From Curtobacterium sp. VKM Ac-1393 (lineage in GTDB: Bacteria > Actinomycetota > Actinomycetes > Actinomycetales > Microbacteriaceae), in NCBI RefSeq assembly GCF_015350995.1, contig NZ_JADKRW010000005.1:310001-374000 (forward strand): 64,000 nucleotides of DNA, written 5' to 3'. Under the pieces are notes generated by a model that had not been told where the DNA came from, made no database searches, and worked only from the letters and a program-made list of their open reading frames with translations. Positions 45,179 through 54,071 of the stretch are shown piece after piece. Made by a program: the position numbers and the translations under genes. The first letter of the stretch is position 1. Each line of letters begins with the position of its first letter.

Positions 45179-45772
45179 CTACTCGGCCTCGGCCCGCTCC
45201 TCGCCCTCGGTGGTCTTCGTGTCGGTGGTGTCGCCGTCGGCGGCACGTGCGGCTGCTTCGAGCTGGACGCCGGACAGGGCGGCCCAGCGCGGGTCCAGCG
45301 TCTCGTGAACGGGCTGCTCATCGAGATCGGCCAGTCGCTCGCCCGTCACCGGGTCGAGGCCTGGGCAGTCCGGTCGGCAGACCGGCTGGAACGGCAGCGC
45401 CAGCACCACCGCATCTCGAACGACCTGTTCGCAATCCACGTGGTCATCGCGAACGAAGAAGTCGAAATCCTCCGAGGCATCATACGCGAACAGCTCGGCG
45501 AAATCGACCTCGACGGGCTCGCTGATGTCGATGAGGCAGCGCGAGCACTCCCCCGTCGCGTCCGCCGAGGCGTGACCGGACACGAGGACACCCTCGTGCA
45601 GGCCCTCGAGCCGCAGGTCGATCTGGAGCGGAGCGCCCTCGCGCACCGCGATGACACCGGCACCCAGCGCGTCCGGCACCACGATGTCGAGCGAGTGCTC
45701 GCGCATCTCGCCCGGACGGTGCGCCAGGTCGCGCACGCGCAGGGCGTAGGGGCTGTTCACGTGGGAAGACAC
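45179..45772 (-). CDS. DUF177 (YceD) family protein
   Basis: This 197-residue protein has the YceD pattern: [15 protein letters not shown] with a CxxC and [10 protein letters not shown] with a second pair, a likely zinc site. Family members act in 23S rRNA accumulation in plants and bacteria. An acidic Thr/Glu tail follows ([17 protein letters not shown]). The GTG at 45772 lies eight bases after TAGAGT, so it is probably leaderless. The next GTG, 12 bases downstream, is an alternative. Confidence 0.9.
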   Translation of the reverse strand: MSSHVNSPYALRVRDLAHRPGEMREHSLDIVVPDALGAGVIAVREGAPLQIDLRLEGLHEGVLVSGHASADATGECSRCLIDISEPVEVDFAELFAYDASEDFDFFVRDDHVDCEQVVRDAVVLALPFQPVCRPDCPGLDPVTGERLADLDEQPVHETLDPRWAALSGVQLEAAARAADGDTTDTKTTEGEERAEAE

Positions 45773-45854
45773 GATCGACAACTCTAGCGTGAACGCGCCT
45801 GAGAGTCGAGGCGAGCGGGGGTGTGTCCGCGCAGCGTCGGTCCGAGCTGTCGGT

Positions 45855-46340
45855 TCAGCGTGCGGCGAGCGCCTCGGCCACGACCTTCGGCACGTAGGGC
45901 GTGACGTCACCGCCGAGCGTCGAGACCTGGCGGATGAGCGAGCTCGACACGTGCGACCGCGAGGCGTCGGGCAGCAGGAACACGGTCTCGACGTCGGCGA
46001 GGTGCCGGTTCATGATCGCCATCGGGGTCTCGTACGCGACGTCCTCGCCCGACCGCACGCCCTTCACCAGGACCTTCGCCCCGACCTGTCGGCAGTAGTC
46101 GACCAGCAGCCCGGCGGTCCACTCCCCGACCCGGACGGTACCCGGTGCGCCGACCTCGACCAGGGACTCCTCGATGAGCCGGACCCGGTCGACCGCGTCG
46201 AACATCGCGGGCTTCTTGTCCGGGTTGTGCACCACGAGCACGTGCACCTCGTCGAACAGCCCGGCCGCGCGGCCGATGACGTCGAGGTGCCCGAGCGTGA
46301 CGGGGTCGAAGGAACCGGGGACCACCGCGATCTGCGCCAT
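45855..46340 (-). CDS. coaD: Phosphopantetheine adenylyltransferase
   Basis: This 161-residue enzyme makes dephospho-CoA. The nucleotidyltransferase motif [15 protein letters not shown], the [16 protein letters not shown] segment and the C-terminal [13 protein letters not shown] (ISSSxVRE-like) are all present. The ATG at 46340 lies seven bases after TACCCT, a leaderless pattern. It follows recG. Confidence 0.96.
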   Translation of the reverse strand: MAQIAVVPGSFDPVTLGHLDVIGRAAGLFDEVHVLVVHNPDKKPAMFDAVDRVRLIEESLVEVGAPGTVRVGEWTAGLLVDYCRQVGAKVLVKGVRSGEDVAYETPMAIMNRHLADVETVFLLPDASRSHVSSSLIRQVSTLGGDVTPYVPKVVAEALAAR

Positions 46341-46414
46341 GCCTGCGAGGGTACCGGTCCGTCCCGAGCACCACCGATCCGGGTCCGGCGTCCGGCTCCG
46401 GCTCCGGCTCCGGC

Positions 46415-48643
46415 TCAGTTCTTGCCGAGGAAGGCCGCGTCGGACTCGTCGAGGCGGCGCGCCAGGGCCTCGCGCAGCGCCGGGGAGCCCTCGAGCTCGG
46501 GATCGGGCTCGAGGACCCGCTCGGCCTCTTCGCGGGCGTCCACGATGAGGTCGGCGTGCTCCACCACCCGGAGCAGGTTGAGCGAGGACCGACCGCCGGA
46601 CTGCCGCTCGCCGAGGACGTCGCCCTCGCGTCGGAGCTCCAGGTCGACCCGGGCGAGCTCGAAGCCGTCGTCCGAGGCGGCCACGGCGTCGACGCGCTCG
46701 CGCGAGGTCGTCTCGAGCTCGGCGGAGGTCACGAGCAGGCAGACACCCGCCCACTGCCCACGGCCGATGCGACCGCGCAGCTGGTGCAGCTGGGAGACCC
46801 CGAAGCGGTCGGCGTCGAGCACCGCCATCATCGCGGCGTTCGGTACGTCGACTCCGACCTCGATGACGGTCGTCGCGACGAGGACGTCGAGGTCGCCGGC
46901 GGCGAAGGACGTCATCACCCGGTCCTTCTCGTCGGCCGTCATCCGGCCGTGCAGCACCGCGATCCGCCGGCCCTCGAGCACGGGCATGGAGCGCATCCGC
47001 TCGGCGGTGGCGAGCACCGTCGCCGGAGCCCGCTTCGGGGCGTCGCCCTCGGGTTCGGCCGGTGCGGGCTCGCCGTCGTCCTCGGCGTGGGCGTCGTCGA
47101 TGGCGGGGCAGACCACGAAGGCCTGGCGCCCCTTGGCCAGCTCTTCGGCCATCCGCGACCAGATGCGGGACTCCCACCCCGGGTGCTCGGCGAGCGGGAC
47201 GGTGAAGGTCTCGACGCCGGCACGGCCGGACGGCAGGCCGGTGATCGTCGAGACGTCGAGGTCGCCGAACACCGTCATCGCGACGGTGCGCGGGATCGGG
47301 GTGGCGGTGAGCACCAGGACGTGCGGCGGGGTCTGGCCCTTGGTCCGGAGCGCTTCACGCTGTTCGACGCCGAAGCGGTGCTGCTCGTCGACGACCACCA
47401 GGCCGAGCTCGGCGAAGTCGACCCGGTCGCCGAGCAGCGCGTGCGTGCCGACGACCAGCCGGGAGCTCCCCGACGCCGCGGCGAGCAGGGCCCGACGGCG
47501 CTCGTCGGTGGACTGCGACCCGGTCAGGATCACCGGACGGAGCTCGGCCGCCAGGTCCGGGCCGAGGAACTTCACGATCGAGCGCAGGTGCTGCGCCGCC
47601 AGCACCTCGGTCGGGGCGATGAGCGCCGACTGGCCGCCGGACTCGGCGACCGTGAGCATCGCGCGGATGGCCACGAGGGTCTTGCCGGAACCGACCTCGC
47701 CCTGCACGAGCCGGTGCATCGGCCAGGTGCGGGCGATGTCGGCGTCGATCTCGGCGCCGACGGCGTGCTGGTCGTCGGTCAGGGTGAACGGCAGGGTGGC
47801 GTCGAAACGCTCGAGGATGCCGCCGGGAGCCGCCACCCGCGGGGTCGCCGCGGTTCGTCGGGCCGCGATCCGGCGCTGCACCAGGGCGGTCTGCAGCACG
47901 AACGCCTCGCGGTAGCGCAGGGCGTCCTGCGCGCGCTTGAAGTCCGCGACCTTCTCGGGGCGGTGGAGCAGCTCGAGTGCCCGGCGGAACGGGACGAGGT
48001 CGAGTCGGCTGCGCGCCGACGCCGGCACCGGGTCGGGCAGGTCCGGCAGGGTGTCGAGGACGATGGCCATCGACTTCGCGATCTGCCACGAGGTGAGCGT
48101 GGAGGTCGCCGGGTAGATCGGGATCGGTTGCCGCGACCACCGGATCGCCTCGTCCGAACCGGGGTCTGCCGTGGCGCGGGGGTCGTCGGGGTCGAACAGC
48201 TCGTAGTCGGGGTGGGCGAGCTGTCGGGCACCGCGGTAGTCGCCGACCTTTCCGGAGAAGATGCCGCGAGCGCCGGGGACCAGGTCCTTCGTGCGCCACC
48301 CCTGGTTGAAGAAGGTCAGGGTCAGCAGACCCTTGCCGTCGCCGATCTTGGCTTCGAGGATCGACCCGCGGCGGGCACGCATCGTGCGCTCACGGACCTC
48401 GACCACCTCGGCCACGATGGTGACGGGTTCACCGATGGCGAGCGAGTCGAGTGCCGTCAGGGCACCGCGCTCGGCGTAGCGGCGCGGCGCGTGCTCGAGG
48501 AAGTCCCCCACCGTGCGGTGGCCGAAGGCCTTCTCGATCGCGGTCGCGGTCCGACCACCGAGCACGTTCGCGAGCCGCGCGTCGAGGGGCGCCGGACCGA
48601 GGTCGGGCGCGGCCGGCGCAGCGGGGGTTCCGGTGGTGACCAC
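46415..48643 (-). CDS. recG: ATP-dependent DNA helicase RecG
   Basis: This 742-residue branch-migration helicase rescues stalled forks. A wedge/OB domain (about 65-170, [20 protein letters not shown]) precedes the SF2 helicase motifs: [14 protein letters not shown] (I), [13 protein letters not shown] (II, DEQH), LTATPIPRT (III), [14 protein letters not shown] (V) and [13 protein letters not shown] (VI). The start GTG at 48643 was chosen because TACCGT lies seven bases upstream. An insert rich in Glu/Ala/Pro (about 530-550) precedes helicase domain 2. The gene is divergent from rsmD. Confidence 0.95.
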   Translation of the reverse strand: MVTTGTPAAPAAPDLGPAPLDARLANVLGGRTATAIEKAFGHRTVGDFLEHAPRRYAERGALTALDSLAIGEPVTIVAEVVEVRERTMRARRGSILEAKIGDGKGLLTLTFFNQGWRTKDLVPGARGIFSGKVGDYRGARQLAHPDYELFDPDDPRATADPGSDEAIRWSRQPIPIYPATSTLTSWQIAKSMAIVLDTLPDLPDPVPASARSRLDLVPFRRALELLHRPEKVADFKRAQDALRYREAFVLQTALVQRRIAARRTAATPRVAAPGGILERFDATLPFTLTDDQHAVGAEIDADIARTWPMHRLVQGEVGSGKTLVAIRAMLTVAESGGQSALIAPTEVLAAQHLRSIVKFLGPDLAAELRPVILTGSQSTDERRRALLAAASGSSRLVVGTHALLGDRVDFAELGLVVVDEQHRFGVEQREALRTKGQTPPHVLVLTATPIPRTVAMTVFGDLDVSTITGLPSGRAGVETFTVPLAEHPGWESRIWSRMAEELAKGRQAFVVCPAIDDAHAEDDGEPAPAEPEGDAPKRAPATVLATAERMRSMPVLEGRRIAVLHGRMTADEKDRVMTSFAAGDLDVLVATTVIEVGVDVPNAAMMAVLDADRFGVSQLHQLRGRIGRGQWAGVCLLVTSAELETTSRERVDAVAASDDGFELARVDLELRREGDVLGERQSGGRSSLNLLRVVEHADLIVDAREEAERVLEPDPELEGSPALREALARRLDESDAAFLGKN

Positions 48644-48729
48644 GGACACCACGGTACCGGGCACGACCGACGTCCCACGCGCCTCCCGGTCGGCCTGTGG
48701 AGACGGCCACCGGCCGATACGGTGGCTGC

Positions 48730-49293
48730 ATGACCCGCATCATCGCCGGCGCCGCCGGCAACACGACGCTCCGGGTGCCGAAGTCCGGCACCCGGCCGAC
48801 GAGCGACCGGGTGCGCGAGGCGCTGTTCTCGTCGCTCGAGGCCCGCGGGCTGGTCGACGACACCTCGGTGGCCGACCTGTACGCCGGCACCGGCGCCCTG
48901 GGGCTCGAGGCGGCGTCGCGCGGCGCGGTCGAGGTCGTGCTGGTCGACCGCGCGTCGGCTGCGGCGCAGGCCTGCCGGGCGAACGCCAAGGCCGTGCAGC
49001 AGCGGATCCCCGGGGTGCGCATCGACGTGCAGCCGCAGCCGGTGCTCGGGTACCTGCGCGGGACGGTGCGCACGTTCGACCTGGTGTTCATCGACCCGCC
49101 CTACGACGTGACCGAGCACGAGATCGCCGAGGTGCTCGAGACGCTCGTGCCGCGGCTGACCGCAGCGGCCGTCGTGGTCGTCGAGCGGAGCAAGCGCTCC
49201 CCCGAACCGACGTGGCCGGCGGGGCTCGAGCCGTTCAGCAAGCGCAGCTACGGCGAGACCGTGGCGTGGGAGGCCGTGGTCGCCGCGTCCTGA
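48730..49293 (+). CDS. rsmD: 16S rRNA (guanine966-N2)-methyltransferase RsmD
   Basis: This 187-residue methyltransferase has RIIAGAAGNTTLRVP at the start, SDRVREALFSSL, VADLYAGTGALGLEA (SAM-binding motif I) and DLVFIDPPYDV (motif IV, DPPY). It methylates G966 in 16S rRNA. The ATG lies six bases after a TACGGT -10 box (48718-48723), so it is probably leaderless and shares an upstream region of 86 bases with the divergent recG. Confidence 0.95.
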   Translation: MTRIIAGAAGNTTLRVPKSGTRPTSDRVREALFSSLEARGLVDDTSVADLYAGTGALGLEAASRGAVEVVLVDRASAAAQACRANAKAVQQRIPGVRIDVQPQPVLGYLRGTVRTFDLVFIDPPYDVTEHEIAEVLETLVPRLTAAAVVVVERSKRSPEPTWPAGLEPFSKRSYGETVAWEAVVAAS

Positions 49294-49377
49294 GCCGTGC
49301 GGGCGACTCAGAACGACTTGATCGACGTCTCACGACGTCGATGGTGTCGTACCGGGTCGACGGCCGGGCCGGGTGGG

Positions 49378-50373
49378 TCAGCCGGCGGCGCCGTCCCAGT
49401 CGGCGTAGGGGTCCCAACCCGTCGTCGGTACCGGGGAGCCCGCGCGCAGCAGGTCCGCATCGCCGCGGTCGCGCACGACACCGATGCGGCGGAAGCCACC
49501 GGGCAGCACGGCACCGGCGGGGAAGGTCGCGAGCAGGCCGTGGTCCTCGCCACCGTGCAGCGCCGCCTCGTCGAGCGGGGCGTCAGCATCGAGGTCGAGC
49601 GTCACCCGGCTCGCACGGGCCAGCCGCCCCGCGTCGATCGCCAGGCCGTCGGACAGGTCGAGCATCGCCGTCGCCCCGGCGACCGCTGCGCGGGGTCCGT
49701 CCGAGATCGGGGGCACCGGTCGGCGCTGCCGGGCGACGTCCGGGTCGGCGTCGGCACCGCTCGCCGTGGTCGCGTTGCGGTCCGGCTCGCCCTGCGCGTC
49801 CACGCCGTCGCGGAAGAGTCGGGCGAGTCCGCGGGCGGCCCGGCCGAGTTCACCGGAGACCGCCACGACGTCACCGAGACGGGCTCCGGACCGGAGCACC
49901 GGCGCGCGGCCCTCGAGGTCGCCGAACGCCGTCACCGCCACCGTGAAGGTCGCCGAGGTGGACAGGTCGCCGCCGACCACACCGCATCCGGGAGCGAGGG
50001 CGTCGACGGCGAGTCGGAACCCGTCGGCGATGCCCTCGAGCACCGCCACGGGGGTGTCCTGCGGTGCGGCGAGGGCGATGACGAGGCCGCTCGGCACCGC
50101 ACCCATCGCCGCGACGTCGGACAGGTTCGTCGCGGCGGCCTTCCACCCGACGTCCGCGGGCGAGGACCACGCCCACCGGAAGTCCGGGCCGTGCACCATC
50201 ATGTCCGTGGTCACGACGAACCGGCCGTCGGGAGCGGCCACGACGGCGCAGTCGTCACCGGGCCCCAGGAGCGGCGAGCCCGCCGGCAGCCGGCTCGTGA
50301 TGCGGTCGAGGACGGCCAGCTCACCGAGCTCCCCCACGGTCGGTCCGGCCCAGGCGTCGTACGTCGCGTCCAC
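49378..50373 (-). CDS. thiL: Thiamine-monophosphate kinase
   Basis: This 331-residue enzyme makes thiamine pyrophosphate. Motifs are PLLGPGDDCAVVAAP, FVVTTDMMVHGPDF (metal-binding Asp), WKAAATNLSDVAAMGAVP, GDLSTSATFTVAVTA and LDLSDGLAIDAGRLARA. An insert of about 30 residues (GVDAQGEPDRNATTASGADA) precedes the last domain and is unusual. The GTG at 50373 lies six bases after TACCGT. A long upstream frame is rejected, since it would overlap the divergent DUF3515 gene. Confidence 0.93.
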   Translation of the reverse strand: MDATYDAWAGPTVGELGELAVLDRITSRLPAGSPLLGPGDDCAVVAAPDGRFVVTTDMMVHGPDFRWAWSSPADVGWKAAATNLSDVAAMGAVPSGLVIALAAPQDTPVAVLEGIADGFRLAVDALAPGCGVVGGDLSTSATFTVAVTAFGDLEGRAPVLRSGARLGDVVAVSGELGRAARGLARLFRDGVDAQGEPDRNATTASGADADPDVARQRRPVPPISDGPRAAVAGATAMLDLSDGLAIDAGRLARASRVTLDLDADAPLDEAALHGGEDHGLLATFPAGAVLPGGFRRIGVVRDRGDADLLRAGSPVPTTGWDPYADWDGAAG

Positions 50374-50379
50374 ACGAGA

Positions 50380-50389
50380 ACGGTAGCCT
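50380..50389. promoter_or_regulatory. Overlapping -10 boxes, bidirectional promoter
   Basis: The sequence ACGGTAGCCT holds a leftward -10 (TACCGT, 50385-50380, six bases before the thiL GTG) and a rightward -10 (TAGCCT, 50384-50389, eight bases before the ATG at 50398). The two boxes share two bases. Both genes would be leaderless. Confidence 0.6.
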
Positions 50390-50397
50390 GGACGGCG

Positions 50398-50883
50398 ATG
50401 GACACCGCGCGCCGCACCCCTCGGACCCTCGCGATCGCGGGGGTCGTGATCGCCCTCGCCGCGGGGCTGACCGGGTGCACGAACGCCGTCGGCATGAGTG
50501 CGGCACCGTCCGCGAACGCCGCCGCGTGTGCCACGGCCCAGGTCCGGCTGCCCGCCACCGTCGACTCGACGTACGACCTGCGGAACACGAACGCGCAGTC
50601 CACCGCAGCCTGGGGCGACCCCGAGGCCGCGCTCTACCACTGCGGTGTGGCGGTGCCCACCGTGTCCGATCTGCCGTGCTTCTCGCTCGGCTCGGTCGAC
50701 TGGATCCGCGACGACCGGGGCGGGCAGATCGTCTACACGACGTTCGGGCGGTCCCCCGCGGTGCAGGTCGTCGTCGACACGTCGAAGACCGGCAGCGCGG
50801 TGCTGCAGGACCTCGCGACGGCGGTGTCGACGCTGCCGAAGGACGGACACAAGTGCCTGGACCCGTCCGACGTGCAGGGCTGA
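50398..50883 (+). CDS. DUF3515 family lipoprotein
   Basis: This 161-residue protein begins with a lipoprotein signal peptide ending in AAGLTGCTNA (lipobox L-T-G-C, Cys about 27). The mature part carries three or four Cys (ACATAQVRLP, YHCGVAVP, PCFSLGS, HKCLDPSD), probably in disulfides, with RLPATVDSTYDLRNTNAQ as the family motif. The function is unknown. The last 29 bases, including the stop, are repeated exactly 33 bases later. It is convergent with ddl. Confidence 0.88.
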   Translation: MDTARRTPRTLAIAGVVIALAAGLTGCTNAVGMSAAPSANAAACATAQVRLPATVDSTYDLRNTNAQSTAAWGDPEAALYHCGVAVPTVSDLPCFSLGSVDWIRDDRGGQIVYTTFGRSPAVQVVVDTSKTGSAVLQDLATAVSTLPKDGHKCLDPSDVQG

Positions 50884-50945
50884 GCCGAACGACGGGGCAG
50901 CACCGACCAACCCGGCGCCTGGACCCGTCCGACGTGCAGGGCTGA
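50855..50945 (+). repeat. 29-bp direct repeat of the DUF3515 gene end
   Basis: The sequence beginning GCCTGGACCCGTCCGACGTG and ending in the stop TGA at 50855-50883 is repeated exactly at 50917-50945, with 33 bases between. The second copy looks like a partial duplication of the gene tail. It is just before the ddl stop. Confidence 0.9.
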
Positions 50946-50967
50946 CACGCCCCGACCCCGCCGAGTG

Positions 50968-52074
50968 TCAGCGGACGGCGGCGCGCCCCAGCTCGATGAG
51001 CTCGGTGACCAGCTCGCCGTAGGACACACCCGACGCCGCCCAGCAGCGCGGGTACATCGACAGCGGCGTGAACCCGGGCATGGTGTTGACCTCGTTCACG
51101 ACGAAGCCGTCATCGGTCAGGAAGCAGTCGACCCGGGCGAGCCCGGACCCGCCGATGGCCTCGAACGCACGGGCACCGATCGACCGGATCTCGTCGGTCT
51201 GCTCGTCGGCGAGCGGCGCCGGGCACAGCAGGGACTCGTCGCCGCCGAGGTACTTCGACGCGAAGTCGTAGAAGCCGTCCTCGGCCACGACGATCTCGCC
51301 CGGCAGGCTCGTCCGCGGCACACCGTCACGGCCCTCGAGCACGGCGACCTCGACCTCGCGGCCGACGACCCGGGGTTCGACGATCACCTTGGAGTCGTGC
51401 TCGAACGCCAGCGCCATCGCGGCACCGAGCTCGTCGGGGCCGTCGACGCGCGAGACGCCCATGCTCGACCCCGCGCGTGCCGGCTTCACGAACAGCGGCC
51501 AGCCGTGCGCCGCGATCGTCTCGGCGACGTCGACCGGGTCGGCCGCCCACTGGCGGCGCAGCACTGTCGTCCACGGTGCGACCCGCAGGCCGGCGTGCTC
51601 CAGGACGGCCTTGGCGACGTGCTTGTCCATCGCCAGGGCGCTGGCGAGCACGCCGTCACCGACGTACGGCAGACCCGCGATCTCGAGCAGACCCTGGATC
51701 GTGCCGTCCTCGCCGAACGGTCCGTGCAGGATCGGGAACACCACGTCGACGGCGATGGTCGTGACCGAACCGTCCGGGTGCGAGACGACGAGCTCGTTGG
51801 TCGCCGGCGAGGTCGGGAACGCCACGCGCGTGCCGTTGTCGGGCACGGTCGGCAGCGCACCGTCGCGGATCGCCCACTGCGAGGGGTCGTCGGACTGCAG
51901 CGTGAACGCGCCGTCCTTCGTGATGCCGATCGGGACGATGTCGTACTCGGCGCGGTCGACGACGTCCATGATGCCGCCGCCGGTGACGCAGCTGATCTCG
52001 TGCTCGCTCGAGCGCCCGCCGAACAGGACGGCGACGGTGGTCGTGGGAACGGTTCCCTCGGGGATCGTGGGCAC
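50968..52074 (-). CDS. ddl: D-alanine-D-alanine ligase
   Basis: This 368-residue ATP-grasp enzyme makes the peptidoglycan dipeptide. It has VAVLFGGRSSEHEISC, FPILHGPFGEDGTIQGLLE, FVKPARAGSSMGVSRV, GLARVDCFL and FVVNEVNTMPGFTPLSMYP. The GTG at 52074 has AAGGGA five to six bases upstream; an alternative GTG at 52110 overlaps the gpsA stop and adds 12 residues. It forms an operon with gpsA and plsC. Confidence 0.94.
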   Translation of the reverse strand: MPTIPEGTVPTTTVAVLFGGRSSEHEISCVTGGGIMDVVDRAEYDIVPIGITKDGAFTLQSDDPSQWAIRDGALPTVPDNGTRVAFPTSPATNELVVSHPDGSVTTIAVDVVFPILHGPFGEDGTIQGLLEIAGLPYVGDGVLASALAMDKHVAKAVLEHAGLRVAPWTTVLRRQWAADPVDVAETIAAHGWPLFVKPARAGSSMGVSRVDGPDELGAAMALAFEHDSKVIVEPRVVGREVEVAVLEGRDGVPRTSLPGEIVVAEDGFYDFASKYLGGDESLLCPAPLADEQTDEIRSIGARAFEAIGGSGLARVDCFLTDDGFVVNEVNTMPGFTPLSMYPRCWAASGVSYGELVTELIELGRAAVR

Positions 52075-52106
52075 GGGAGTCCCTTCGTGACTCGGTGCGG
52101 GACCGA

Positions 52107-53120
52107 TCACTCGCCCTGGGGCTCGTCGGTCTCGGTGAGGTGCGGCGCGATGTTGCGCGGATCGAGCCTACCGGCGAGGACCTCGCCGACCTGGCTGACG
52201 ATGGGCATGTCGACGCCGTTCGCGGCGGCGAGCTCGAGGATCGGTGCGACGGACGCCAGACCCTCGGCGGTCTGGTTCATCTGCCGCACGACCTCGTCGA
52301 ACCGGTAGCCCTGGCCGAGCAGCCGGCCGGCGGTGTTGTTCCGCGACAACGGCGACTGGCACGTGGCGATCAGGTCGCCGAGGCCGGCGAGCCCCGACAG
52401 CGTGGACGCCTGCGCGCCGAGCGACACCGCGAAGTCGGTCATCTCGGCGAGTCCGCGCGTGATGATCGAGGCCTTGGTGTTCTCGCCGTAGCCGACACCG
52501 TCGACGATGCCGATCGCGACGGCGATCAGGTTCTTCAGCACGCCGCCGAACTCGGTGCCGATGACGTCGGTGTTGATGAACGACCGGAAGTACGGGTTCG
52601 TCGCGACGGCGGCCACGGCGGTCGCGGTCTCGATGCTCGACGACGACACCACGGCCGCGGTGGGCTGCCGTCGTGCGATCTCGAGCGCCAGGTTCGGCCC
52701 GCTCGCGACGGCGATGCGGTCCTGGTCGATGCCGAGCCCCTGGAGCAGGACCTCGCTCATCCGCAGGCCGGTGCTCTTCTCGACGCCCTTCATCAGGCTG
52801 ACGACGGGCACGCCGGCGGGCAAGAGCTCGCGGATCGCGTCGAGGTTCGAGCGGAGGGTCTGCGACGGCACCGACACGTACACCTGGGTGGCGCCGTCGA
52901 GCACCTGCTCGAGCGACGTCGACGCCGTCAGGGTGCGCGGCAGGTTGATGCCGGGCAGGTAGTCGGAGTTCCGCTTCGTCTCGGTGATCTCGCGGGCGAC
53001 CTCCGGACGACGTGCCCACACCACTGTGGAGGCACCACCCTCGGCGAGCACCTTCGCGAACGTGGTGCCCCAGCTGCCGGCACCGATGACCGCCACACGG
53101 GGCTTGTCGGTCGACTGCAT
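52107..53120 (-). CDS. gpsA: Glycerol-3-phosphate dehydrogenase (NAD(P)+)
   Basis: This 337-residue enzyme makes glycerol-3-phosphate for lipids. The Rossmann motif VAVIGAGSWGTTFAKVLAEGG is at the start. LMKGVE, VASGPNLALEIARRQPTA, GVLKNLIAVAIGIVDG (catalytic Lys region), TLSGLAGLGDLIATC and SRN follow. The ATG at 53120 is the conservative start; a TTG at 53207 that overlaps the plsC stop would add 29 residues. It follows plsC in a lipid-synthesis operon. Confidence 0.93.
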   Translation of the reverse strand: MQSTDKPRVAVIGAGSWGTTFAKVLAEGGASTVVWARRPEVAREITETKRNSDYLPGINLPRTLTASTSLEQVLDGATQVYVSVPSQTLRSNLDAIRELLPAGVPVVSLMKGVEKSTGLRMSEVLLQGLGIDQDRIAVASGPNLALEIARRQPTAAVVSSSSIETATAVAAVATNPYFRSFINTDVIGTEFGGVLKNLIAVAIGIVDGVGYGENTKASIITRGLAEMTDFAVSLGAQASTLSGLAGLGDLIATCQSPLSRNNTAGRLLGQGYRFDEVVRQMNQTAEGLASVAPILELAAANGVDMPIVSQVGEVLAGRLDPRNIAPHLTETDEPQGE

Positions 53121-53199
53121 CACCACCCGGATCGCGGCGGTGTCGAAGGCCCCCGGCGCTGCGGCGACGGGGTCGGGACGATCGTCGTGCGGGCGGAGG

Positions 53200-54066
53200 T
53201 CACTCAAACCGGCCGGTCTCCTTCTGGTTGTTCGCCGCCGGGTCCCAGCGGGTCTTCGGCGCCTGCTCGCCACGGAGCTGTTCGAGCAGGCCGGTGATGC
53301 GCTGCATGAGCAGCTCGGTGGCCTCGATCAGCATCTGCTGGTCGATCGGCCGCCCGCGGTAGGCGGACAGGTCGACGGGGTCGCCGACGATGACGTCCAC
53401 GCGCGAACGCGGGAACAGGCGGAGCTTGTTCGAGTAGCGCGCCATGATGCCCTGCGTGCCCCAGTGGGCCATCGGGATCAGCGGCACGTCGTTCTCGAGC
53501 GCGATGCGGACGGCACCGGTCTTGCCGCGCATCGGCCACAGGTCGGGGTCGCGGGTGAGCGTGCCCTCGGGGTAGACGATGATCGCACCGCCCTGCTCGA
53601 TGAGCGACCGCCCGCCGCCGAGCGGGTCGCTCAACCGCGTACGGCCCGAGCGCTCGACCGGGATCTGGCCCATGCCGGACATGAGCTTGCCGAAGACGGG
53701 GACCTTGAAAAGCGACGCCTTGGCCAGGAACCGCGGGGCCCGACGACTGATGTAGACGGCGGTGCCGACGACCAGCGGGTCGATGTTCGTGAAGTGGTTC
53801 GGGGCGAGCACGAAGGCGCCGTCCGCCGGCAGGCGGTTCGGGCCGTACCAGTGGTAGTTCGACGAGAACCGGAACGTCGGGATGACGATCGACGCCACGA
53901 TGCGGAACGCGGGGTTGAGCTCCCCGCGCTTCCAGCGCCGTCCACGCACCGGCAGGCCGGTCGCGACCTGCACGGCGGACGCACCACGGGCCTCCCGGCC
54001 AACGCCCTGGCGCGACGGGCCGTCGCCCGGACGCGACGGACCGTCACCCGGCTGCGGAACCGACAC
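53200..54066 (-). CDS. plsC: 1-acyl-sn-glycerol-3-phosphate acyltransferase
   Basis: This 288-residue membrane-associated enzyme makes phosphatidate. The NHFTNID (H-x4-D) motif, a GQIPVERSG segment and YPEGTLTRD (block III) are intact. The first 45 residues are odd: GDGPSR repeats, then GREARGASAVQVATGLPVRG, which reads through a half copy of the dispersed GGGAGGCCCGTGG palindrome. The catalytic domain starts near residue 50, so the true start may lie downstream of the GTG at 54066. It lies five bases after the murA stop. Confidence 0.9.
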   Translation of the reverse strand: MSVPQPGDGPSRPGDGPSRQGVGREARGASAVQVATGLPVRGRRWKRGELNPAFRIVASIVIPTFRFSSNYHWYGPNRLPADGAFVLAPNHFTNIDPLVVGTAVYISRRAPRFLAKASLFKVPVFGKLMSGMGQIPVERSGRTRLSDPLGGGRSLIEQGGAIIVYPEGTLTRDPDLWPMRGKTGAVRIALENDVPLIPMAHWGTQGIMARYSNKLRLFPRSRVDVIVGDPVDLSAYRGRPIDQQMLIEATELLMQRITGLLEQLRGEQAPKTRWDPAANNQKETGRFE

Positions 54067-54071
54067 CGCGA

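Noticed and set aside
49378..50910. A 510-residue thiL product
   Set aside because: The extension is antisense to the DUF3515 gene; the GTG at 50373 fits the family and has a -10 six bases upstream.
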